This document shows, in pieces, positions 1 through 4,577 of a DNA stretch of 5,594 nucleotides. Position numbers and translations under genes: made by a program. The notes under the pieces were generated by a model. It made no database searches. It saw only the letters and a list, made by a program, of their open reading frames with translations, and was not told where the DNA came from. The stretch covers positions 1 through 5,594 of the forward strand of contig CANCFZ010000151.1 of the NCBI GenBank assembly GCA_947377425.1. Reading direction: 5' to 3'. The number at the start of each line of letters is the position of its first letter. The first letter of the stretch is position 1. This DNA is from Flavobacteriaceae bacterium. Its GTDB lineage: Bacteria > Bacteroidota > Bacteroidia > Flavobacteriales > Flavobacteriaceae.

Positions 1-649
1 CGCCTTGTGCGCCAACTCCTGGAACTAACAAAAAACTAGTTGGAATTATCTTTCTCATTTCAGTGAAATATTCTGCTTTAGTTGCTCCTACTACATACAT
101 TAAATTTTCGGAATTTTTCCATGATTTCGAAGTTTCTATCACAACTTTATAAAGTTCTTTTCCTTCAACATTCTTGGTTTGAAAATCAAAGGCTCCTTCA
201 TTGGAAGTCAATGCTAACATTATAGTGTGTTTGTTTTCAAAAGCTAAAAATGGTTCAACCGAATCTTTTCCCATATAAGGTGCAACCGTAACTGAATCGA
301 AGTTCAAATCTTCAAAAAAAGCTTTGGCATACATGGATGAAGTGTTTCCTATATCACCGCGTTTTGCATCTGCAATTGTAAAAATTTCTAGATGGTTTTC
401 GTTGATATAATTTATTGTTTTCTGTAATGATTGCCAACCTTTTATTCCATAAGCTTCATAGAAAGCCGTGTTTGGTTTATAGGAAACACACAAATCGTGA
501 GTTGCATCAATTATGGCTTTATTGAATTCAAAAATTGGATCTTCTAGTTCTTGTAAATGTGGTGGGATCTTAGTTAAATCGGCATCTAAACCAATGCACA
601 GAAAGGATTTTTTTAGATGTATTTGTTGAATTAGTTGTTCGGTTGTCAT
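1..649 (-). CDS. pyrF: Orotidine 5'-phosphate decarboxylase, 3' part missing at the left edge
   Basis: This cytoplasmic enzyme converts orotidine 5'-monophosphate to UMP and CO2, the last step of de novo pyrimidine synthesis. The visible part is 216 residues from ATG at 649. The family's usual length is about 270, so roughly the last fifth lies beyond the left edge. The catalytic Asp-x-Lys-x-x-Asp motif is seen as DAKRGDIGNT (D94, K96, D99). An early CIGLDAD strand (residues 18-24), TVAPYMGKDS (121-130) and the phosphate-binding loop start LVPGVGAQG (208-216) fit the bacterial type-2 PyrF subfamily. The chosen ATG begins MTTEQLIQQI just ahead of the first barrel strand, and no longer start is needed. 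No Shine-Dalgarno sequence is visible, as is normal in Bacteroidota. It lies downstream of prfA on the same strand, but a terminator and its own promoter lie between them. The reading frame is intact throughout the window. Confidence 0.96.
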   Translation of the reverse strand, partial: MTTEQLIQQIHLKKSFLCIGLDADLTKIPPHLQELEDPIFEFNKAIIDATHDLCVSYKPNTAFYEAYGIKGWQSLQKTINYINENHLEIFTIADAKRGDIGNTSSMYAKAFFEDLNFDSVTVAPYMGKDSVEPFLAFENKHTIMLALTSNEGAFDFQTKNVEGKELYKVVIETSKSWKNSENLMYVVGATKAEYFTEMRKIIPTSFLLVPGVGAQG

Positions 650-665
650 TGTAGTTGTTTGGATG

Positions 666-696
666 CAAAGTTAGTTTAAAGTTTTTTAACCACAAA
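666..696 (-). promoter_or_regulatory. Bacteroidota-type promoter for pyrF
   Basis: Read on the minus strand, TTTG (693-696) is followed by 19 bases and then TAACTTTG (666-673). This matches the TTTG / TAnnTTTG pattern used by the primary sigma factor of Bacteroidota with normal spacing. The -7 box ends 16 bases before the pyrF ATG, so the transcript would have a leader of only about 10 bases. The -33 box sits inside the degenerate C-A-A-A-rich intergenic repeat at 682-720. Confidence 0.72.
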
Positions 697-720
697 AGAC
701 GTAAAGAAGGCAAAAGACAC
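682..720. repeat. Degenerate CTTTTG-type intergenic repeat
   Basis: On the minus strand this stretch reads as roughly 10-base units (GTGTCTTTTG, CCTTCTTTAC, GTCTTTTGTGG) ending in TTAA. From memory it resembles the short 'CTTTGTGTCTTTGTGGTTAA' intergenic repeats scattered through many Bacteroidota and other bacterial genomes. The internal periodicity is seen directly. Membership in a genome-wide family is inference. It lies between the prfA terminator and the pyrF -7 box. Confidence 0.4.
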
Positions 721-760
721 AAAAAAAGATGCCAAACAAAATTATAGTTTGGCATCTTTT
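721..760 (-). terminator. Intrinsic terminator after prfA
   Basis: A perfect 14-bp stem (724-737 with 747-760, core GATGCCAAAC / GTTTGGCATC) closes a 9-base loop. On the minus strand it is followed by a run of seven T (721-727 on the plus strand are all A). It begins 26 bases after the prfA stop codon, so it should end the prfA transcript before pyrF. Confidence 0.9.
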
Positions 761-786
761 ATCTTTATTCTATTCTCTATTTTCTT

Positions 787-1860
787 TTAGAAAACTTCAC
801 TTTCTTTTAATTTTTCCATGTTGTTGACCAATTGAAGTTCGTCAACAAATTTTTGAATTTTTCCGTTCATTACACCATCCATATCAAAAACGTCTAAACC
901 AATTCTATGATCGGTTACACGACCTTGTGAATAATTGTAAGTTCTAATTTTTGCCGAACGGTCACCTGAACTTACTTGAGAAGTACGTTTTACAGCGTCT
1001 TCCGCTTGTTTTTTGGCTAATTCTTGTTCGTATAAACGAGAACGCAAAACAGTAAATGCCTTATCTTTATTTTTATGTTGCGATTTTTGATCTTGACATT
1101 GCGCCACTAATCCTGTTGGAATGTGCGTTAAACGAACCGCCGATTTTGTAGTATTCACCGATTGTCCACCAGGACCTGACGAACAGAAAAAGTCAACACG
1201 AACATCATTCATATCTATTTGTACATCAAATTCTTCAGCTTCTGGCAAAACCATAACTGTTGCAGCTGATGTATGCACGCGTCCTTGAGTTTCTGTTTGT
1301 GGAACACGTTGTACACGATGAACACCAGCTTCAAATTTTAAAGTTCCGTAAACATCTTCTCCAGTAACTTCAAAAATCACCTCTTTGAATCCACCAGAAG
1401 TACCTTCATTCATATCAACTGTTGAAGTTCTCCAACCACGAGTTTCACAATATTTAGTGTACATTCTATATAAATCACCAGCGAAAATAGAAGCTTCATC
1501 ACCACCTGTTCCTGCTCGGATTTCAACCATTACGTTCTTAGCATCTTCTGCATCTTTAGGAATCAACAAAAATTTGATTTCGTCTTCTAATTCAGGTAAA
1601 CGATCTTTAGCTTCGTCCAATTGCATTTTAGCCATTTCAACCATTTCAGCATCCGAACCATCAGAAAGAATTTCATTAGCTTCTACTATATTTCCTGTAA
1701 TATTTATAAGCTCTTCACGTTTTTCCATAAGGTTTTTCAACCCTTTATATTCTTGATTTAGTTGAACATAACGCTTTTGGTCAGCAATAATATCCGGTTG
1801 AATAATCAAATCTGATATTTCGTCGAAACGTTGTTTTACATATTGAAGTCTTTCTAACAT
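787..1860 (-). CDS. prfA: Peptide chain release factor 1
   Basis: RF1 recognises UAA and UAG in the ribosomal A site and triggers hydrolysis of the finished peptide from the P-site tRNA. The protein has 357 residues, close to the 360 of E. coli RF1, and is complete. An N-terminal coiled-coil-rich domain (about 1-100) is followed by the GTGGDEA segment (117-123). The stop-codon-reading tripeptide is PQT at 187-189, in HRVQRVPQTETQG. The PxT form separates RF1 from RF2, which has SPF. The catalytic GPGGQ loop is at 229-233 (GGQ codons at 1162-1170), and its glutamine is the usual PrmC methylation target. The C-terminal part has the conserved KIRTYNY...RVTDHR segment (304-318). There is no internal frameshift of the kind found in RF2 genes. 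ATG at 1860 is the natural start (MLERLQYVKQRF). Upstream is a divergent lipoprotein gene; downstream are a terminator and pyrF. Confidence 0.98.
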   Translation of the reverse strand: MLERLQYVKQRFDEISDLIIQPDIIADQKRYVQLNQEYKGLKNLMEKREELINITGNIVEANEILSDGSDAEMVEMAKMQLDEAKDRLPELEDEIKFLLIPKDAEDAKNVMVEIRAGTGGDEASIFAGDLYRMYTKYCETRGWRTSTVDMNEGTSGGFKEVIFEVTGEDVYGTLKFEAGVHRVQRVPQTETQGRVHTSAATVMVLPEAEEFDVQIDMNDVRVDFFCSSGPGGQSVNTTKSAVRLTHIPTGLVAQCQDQKSQHKNKDKAFTVLRSRLYEQELAKKQAEDAVKRTSQVSSGDRSAKIRTYNYSQGRVTDHRIGLDVFDMDGVMNGKIQKFVDELQLVNNMEKLKESEVF

Positions 1861-1882
1861 CTTGTATTCTTTATTTGGAGTG

Positions 1883-1890
1883 CAAAAGTA
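1883..1890 (-). promoter_or_regulatory. Possible -7 box of the prfA promoter
   Basis: On the minus strand TACTTTTG (1883-1890) matches TAnnTTTG exactly and ends 22 bases before the prfA ATG. No TTG or TTTG is present at the proper distance upstream. That space is filled by the 14-bp tandem repeat at 1901-1928, so only half of the promoter is supported. Confidence 0.4.
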
Positions 1891-1900
1891 ATAAAAAAAG

Positions 1901-1928
1901 TGTTCAGTTGGCAGTGTTCAGTTGGCAG
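1901..1928. repeat. Perfect tandem duplication of a 14-bp unit
   Basis: The unit TGTTCAGTTGGCAG occurs twice with no gap and no mismatch (1901-1914 and 1915-1928). It sits in the 102-base gap between the divergent prfA and lipoprotein genes. From memory, CAGTTGGCAGTTTTCAGT-like tandem repeats recur in intergenic regions of Flavobacteriaceae. Here only the two copies can be verified. Confidence 0.85.
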
Positions 1929-1962
1929 ATTTTTCATAGTATTGTAGAATTAAAATTTTGTT

Positions 1963-2466
1963 ATGAAAAAAATCGTGTTAACTATAGTAATTATAGTGTC
2001 AATTTTATCTTCTTCTTGTAATAAATATGATGCAAAAGGCAATTTGATAAAAAGTTATGATGAATTACAAAAAGCCAAATGGTTGCTTGGCGAATGGGAA
2101 AAATCAGATAGTTTAGGAATATTGAAAGAAATCTGGATTAGCAAAGACGATAGCACTTTTGTTGGACAATCTTACTATATTCAAAATAAAAAAGACACAT
2201 TGCACAACGAACAAATTGAATTGATTCAAGATGGTGAACATTTAATATATTCTGCAACTATAAAAGGAGAAAACAATGATGCTTCAGTTCCATTTCAAAT
2301 GACTAAAGACCAAGATAGTTTATTGGTTTTTGAAAATCCTAAACACGATTACCCACAAAAAATTCAATATAAATTAGAAAAAAACGGAAGTATAGTTGCT
2401 ACAGTTTCTGGAAAACAAAATGGAAAATCAAACTCTGAGAGTTATCCAATGACTAAAATTAAATAA
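1963..2466 (+). CDS. DUF6265-like lipoprotein
   Basis: This is a 167-residue exported protein of unknown function. It starts with a short lysine pair and a hydrophobic stretch (residues 4-15) ending in SILSSSC, a relaxed Bacteroidota lipobox with Cys19 as the likely lipidated residue. The mature part resembles the DUF6265 domain: WLLGEWE at 40-46, a central run of alternating beta strands (about 55-115), and the characteristic FENPKHDYPQKIQY segment at 123-136. Such small beta-rich domains look like lipocalin-type barrels, but no ligand or reaction is known to me. The next gene starts 6 bases after the stop, so the two are probably co-transcribed. No convincing promoter was found upstream; TTG at 1922-1924 with TAGAATTA at 1945-1952 is only a weak match. 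The DUF assignment is from pattern memory. Confidence 0.8.
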   Translation: MKKIVLTIVIIVSILSSSCNKYDAKGNLIKSYDELQKAKWLLGEWEKSDSLGILKEIWISKDDSTFVGQSYYIQNKKDTLHNEQIELIQDGEHLIYSATIKGENNDASVPFQMTKDQDSLLVFENPKHDYPQKIQYKLEKNGSIVATVSGKQNGKSNSESYPMTKIK

Positions 2467-2472
2467 AATATT

Positions 2473-3021
2473 ATGAAACAATTAAAAATTAGAGGACTAC
2501 ACCGCGATTTAGGATATTTCTATATTGGATTGATTATTTCATTTGCCACTTCAGGTATTTTGATGAACCACAGAGACAGTTGGCATGCTGAAAAGTATAC
2601 TACAGAAAGTAAATTAGTAGTTATAAAAGTTCCCTCAGAAGACAGCATTACTGATGAGTGGGCTGAAAATTTAGGAAAAAAACTAGAACTTAATGATAAC
2701 TTTCGACGTCAACGAGTAGATGATGATGAATTACGCATTTCATTTGAAAAAAATGATATTGATATTGACATGAAAACTGGCAAAGGTGAAATTACAACAT
2801 TTATAAAAACACCAATAATAAGTCAAATGATGAAATTGCATAAAAATTCATCTAATTGGTGGATTTATTATGGTGATATTTTTGGATTATCACTAATAAC
2901 TATTGCTTTAACTGGTGCAATTATGATACCCGCAGGGAAATTTTCTTTCAAAAATCGCGGTTGGAAACTGGCTTTAGCTGGAATTATCTTTCCTTTAATT
3001 GTATTGTTTTTGTTGGGATAA
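2473..3021 (+). CDS. PepSY-associated transmembrane protein
   Basis: This is a 182-residue inner membrane protein of the short PepSY-associated TM helix type. It has helix 1 at about 13-31, a periplasmic domain at about 35-128, helix 2 at about 132-153 and helix 3 at about 164-181. Positive residues before helix 1 and between helices 2 and 3 (KFSFKNRGWK) place those segments in the cytoplasm. The family-like landmarks are LHRDLGYFYIG (9-19), MNHR (31-34) at the outer end of helix 1 and KLHK (121-124) just before helix 2. The histidines H10, H33 and H123 flank the membrane and could bind haem or metal, which is inference. PepSY-TM relatives include ferric and siderophore reductases, but this short form is not itself assigned a reaction. 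It follows the lipoprotein gene by 6 bases and is closed by a terminator 27 bases downstream. Confidence 0.85.
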   Translation: MKQLKIRGLHRDLGYFYIGLIISFATSGILMNHRDSWHAEKYTTESKLVVIKVPSEDSITDEWAENLGKKLELNDNFRRQRVDDDELRISFEKNDIDIDMKTGKGEITTFIKTPIISQMMKLHKNSSNWWIYYGDIFGLSLITIALTGAIMIPAGKFSFKNRGWKLALAGIIFPLIVLFLLG

Positions 3022-3047
3022 CATTCTGAAAAGTAAATACAAAAATG

Positions 3048-3075
3048 ACTTGTCAAGAAATTGACAAGTTTTTTT
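3048..3075 (+). terminator. Intrinsic terminator after the PepSY-TM gene
   Basis: A perfect 9-bp stem ACTTGTCAA / TTGACAAGT (3048-3056 with 3061-3069) has a GAAA tetraloop and runs into seven T (3069-3075). It follows the stop codon at 3021 closely. It separates the lipoprotein/PepSY-TM unit from the outer membrane protein/cytochrome unit. Confidence 0.9.
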
Positions 3076-3112
3076 ATATCTAATTTTCAGAGAACCAAAT
3101 CTTTAAAAAATA

Positions 3113-3135
3113 TTATTTATATTTAATCTAAATAA
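3113..3135. promoter_or_regulatory. Imperfect 23-bp palindrome, possible operator
   Basis: The arms TTATTTATATT (3113-3123) and AATCTAAATAA (3125-3135) are inverted around a single central T with 10 of 11 positions matching. It ends 2 bases before the -33 box of the following promoter, a typical place for a regulator site. The arms resemble AT-rich inverted repeats with TTTAGA/TCTAAA cores that I associate with iron-type regulators in Bacteroidota. That association is from memory and unverified. The sequence is low-complexity, so chance symmetry is possible. Confidence 0.4.
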
Positions 3136-3137
3136 AC

Positions 3138-3168
3138 TTTGTTAATTAAAAACTCCTATTTATATTTG
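3138..3168 (+). promoter_or_regulatory. Consensus Bacteroidota promoter for the outer membrane protein/cytochrome pair
   Basis: TTTG (3138-3141), 19 bases and TATATTTG (3161-3168) give an exact match to the TTTG / TAnnTTTG pattern at optimal spacing. Transcription should start near 3173-3177, giving a leader of about 45 bases before the ATG at 3220. The leader is very AT-rich and has no Shine-Dalgarno sequence. Confidence 0.82.
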
Positions 3169-3173
3169 CATCA

Positions 3174-3196
3174 CTATTTTTAATAAATCTAAATAA
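3174..3196. promoter_or_regulatory. Partial second copy of the palindrome at the transcription start
   Basis: The right arm AATCTAAATAA is repeated exactly at 3186-3196 (a shared 12-base direct repeat AATCTAAATAAA, 61 bases from the first copy). The left arm at 3174-3184 matches only 7 of 11 positions. Its place over the predicted start of transcription would suit a repressor. Support is weak because the region is so AT-rich. Confidence 0.28.
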
Positions 3197-3219
3197 ATTT
3201 AAAGTTAAACATTTTTACA

Positions 3220-4026
3220 ATGAAAAATATTATTTTTTACACAAGCATTTTATTTTTGGCATCTATGAGTTTATTCGCTCAAGATCGAGTTTTCAATTAC
3301 ACCTACCAAAGTAATGTATTAAACAAAGGTGTAAAAGAAATTGAAGTTTGGAACTCTGTTAATACAGGGAAAAAAGAGTATTTCAGAGAAATAGAAACTA
3401 GGGTTGAATATGAAGTAGGTTTGGGCTCAAATCTTCAAATGTCATTTTATTTGAATTCAAAACAGAAAGCATTTTATGATGACATTACAAGCGAAATAGT
3501 TATGGATCCAACAGAAATTTCAGTTTCTAATGAATGGAAATATAAGTTTTCTGATCCAGTTGCAAATAAAATAGGATTTGCTGGTTATGCAGAAATTACC
3601 GTTGCAACCGATGAACTTGAACTTGAATTAAAAGCAATATTTGATAAGAAAATTGGAAATACACTTCATGCTTTGAATTTAGTTGTTGAACACGAATCAG
3701 AAACCACAACAGTAAGTGGAAAAGTAAAAACCAACCAAGCAATCAAGTATGATGTGAATTATGGAGCCTCTTATACATTATCAAATAAATGGAATTTAGG
3801 CGCTGAACTTTTATATAGAAATATTTATGCAAATGAAAATAAAACAATTCAATCAGCACTTTTTGCAGGGCCTTGTATTGAATATCATGTAGATAATTTT
3901 TGGATTAACTTTTCATATAATCCACAAATTGCTGGTTTGAAAAATCTTGATGAATTAAAAGGTTTGAATGTTGATGAGTTTACTAAAAATAATTTTAGAG
4001 TTTTATTCTCTTATTGGTTTAAATAA
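3220..4026 (+). CDS. Outer membrane beta-barrel-like protein, DUF6662-like
   Basis: This is a 268-residue exported protein of unknown function. A clean signal peptide (residues 1-20) ends SLFA, with cleavage predicted before QDRVF. The mature part is rich in alternating amphipathic strands typical of outer membrane barrels. Examples are REIETRVEYEVGLGSNLQMSFYLN (about 57-80), the strand around 150-165, a YGASYTLSNKWNLGAELLYR region (about 181-200) and a terminal strand RVLFSYWFK. The pattern of a tight turn, then GAELLYR, then an AGP segment, then a final NPQIAGL...NNFRVLFSYWF section resembles DUF6662 family proteins. This is recalled by pattern, not searched. It begins a probable two-gene operon with a haem lipoprotein one base downstream, preceded by a consensus promoter. 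It could be a porin-like channel or a structural barrel for the cytochrome; neither is shown by the sequence. Confidence 0.78.
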   Translation: MKNIIFYTSILFLASMSLFAQDRVFNYTYQSNVLNKGVKEIEVWNSVNTGKKEYFREIETRVEYEVGLGSNLQMSFYLNSKQKAFYDDITSEIVMDPTEISVSNEWKYKFSDPVANKIGFAGYAEITVATDELELELKAIFDKKIGNTLHALNLVVEHESETTTVSGKVKTNQAIKYDVNYGASYTLSNKWNLGAELLYRNIYANENKTIQSALFAGPCIEYHVDNFWINFSYNPQIAGLKNLDELKGLNVDEFTKNNFRVLFSYWFK

Positions 4027-4027
4027 A

Positions 4028-4309
4028 ATGAAAAAAACAGCAATTATAGTATTTGCCGTCGTCTTACAATCTTGTAGTTCTCAATTGTATATTCCAGTTT
4101 CAAATGCTGGCGAAATTGCAATAGAAAATCTGCAAAAAGGAAGAAGATTATATGTAGACAATTGTGCGTCATGTCATCAATTATTCTTACCTCAAAAATA
4201 TGACAATTCTAAATGGCAAAAAAATTTGGATGAAATGCAAATCAGATCAAAAATCACTGATGAACAAAAGAAATTGATTTATGAGTATTTGGTAAATGCA
4301 CCAAAGTAA
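4028..4309 (+). CDS. Single-haem cytochrome c lipoprotein
   Basis: This is a 93-residue electron-carrier-like protein anchored to a membrane on the periplasmic side or in the outer membrane. The lipobox LQSC gives Cys16 as the lipidated residue after a short hydrophobic stretch (residues 4-14). The haem c motif CASCH lies at 46-50 (Cys46, Cys49, proximal His50). Met70 in W-QKNLDEM is the likely second axial ligand, as in small class I cytochromes whose C-terminal part reads W...M...ITDEQK..I..YL. I chose ATG at 4028, one base after the upstream stop, because it directly precedes the signal sequence MKKTAIIVFAVV. The in-frame ATG at 3968 would add 20 residues overlapping the barrel gene and bury the signal peptide. 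Tight spacing implies translation with the barrel gene and a shared job. The redox partner is unknown. Confidence 0.87.
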   Translation: MKKTAIIVFAVVLQSCSSQLYIPVSNAGEIAIENLQKGRRLYVDNCASCHQLFLPQKYDNSKWQKNLDEMQIRSKITDEQKKLIYEYLVNAPK

Positions 4310-4337
4310 ATATAGAAAGCTTATGTATGTTTTTATA

Positions 4338-4353
4338 AACTTGTATACAAGTT
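4338..4353. repeat. Perfect 16-bp palindrome of unknown role
   Basis: AACTTGTATACAAGTT is its own reverse complement. It lies 28 bases after the cytochrome stop codon and is followed by AGCAGCC rather than a T-run, so it is not an intrinsic terminator. A nearby AGCAGCCATAA (4354-4364) can pair imperfectly with TTATGTTGCT (4424-4433). It may be the end of a dispersed repeat, a protein-binding site or a scar of an inserted element. Confidence 0.6.
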
Positions 4354-4440
4354 AGCAGCCATAAGGCAAAGTGTTTTTTGATTTATATTCAGAAAGAAAA
4401 TAATGAGTGGGAATTAAAAGAGGTTATGTTGCTGAATGTG

Positions 4441-4533
4441 TTATTTTAAATAATACTCAGCTACTGTTTGAATCCTTTCGCGTGTTAATTTAACAGCAAA
4501 CCCGATGATGGGAATATAAACATTAACGAACGA
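4441..4533 (-). pseudogene. Short coding-like fragment, possible 3' remnant of a gene
   Basis: Read on the minus strand from 4533, an open frame of 30 codons ends in TAA at 4441-4443. It has a protein-like flow: a hydrophobic NVYIPIIGFAVK part followed by LTRERIQTVAEYYLK. It has no start codon at its head (TAA at 4534-4536 precedes it) and lies beyond the rluD terminator. I do not recognise the family. Base content is less AT-biased than its surroundings (CGCGAAAGG, CCCATCATCGGG). It could be a decayed gene end or chance. Confidence 0.2.
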
Positions 4534-4539
4534 TTAAAG

Positions 4540-4577
4540 AAAAAAGAGCTTTAGAAAATTTCCAAAGCTCTTTTTTT
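4540..4577. terminator. Bidirectional terminator between the convergent cytochrome and rluD units
   Basis: A perfect 13-bp stem (4540-4552 with 4564-4576, core AGAGCTTT / AAAGCTCT) closes an 11-base loop. T-runs follow on both strands: seven T at 4571-4577 for plus-strand transcripts, and the complement of the A-run at 4540-4545 for rluD. The right arm touches the rluD stop codon (4576-4578). The next upstream plus-strand stop is at 4309, so cytochrome transcripts would carry a 3' tail of about 230 bases. Confidence 0.9.

Noticed and set aside
570..755. Minus-strand frame spanning the pyrF start and the prfA terminator
   Set aside because: It overlaps pyrF in another frame and reads through the terminator hairpin and repeat. 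Its composition is not protein-like.
1385..1756. Open frame of 123 codons on the plus strand inside prfA
   Set aside because: It is antisense to the well-conserved RF1 coding sequence and has no promoter or family-like features. It is a shadow of the real gene.
1901..1928. Tandem repeat as a CRISPR or attachment site
   Set aside because: The copies are directly adjacent with no spacer, only two are present, and no integrase or cas gene is nearby.
2868..3056. Minus-strand frame opposite the end of the PepSY-TM gene
   Set aside because: It is antisense to a recognisable membrane protein and starts within the terminator stem.
3968..4027. Longer start for the cytochrome lipoprotein at ATG 3968
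   Set aside because: It would overlap the barrel gene by 59 bases and place 20 extra residues before an obvious lipoprotein signal. ATG at 4028 is better.
4310..4539. Possible small RNA or tRNA in the gene-poor stretch
   Set aside because: I found no cloverleaf, no promoter match of the TTTG/TAnnTTTG type and no dedicated terminator other than the shared one, so no RNA gene can be supported.
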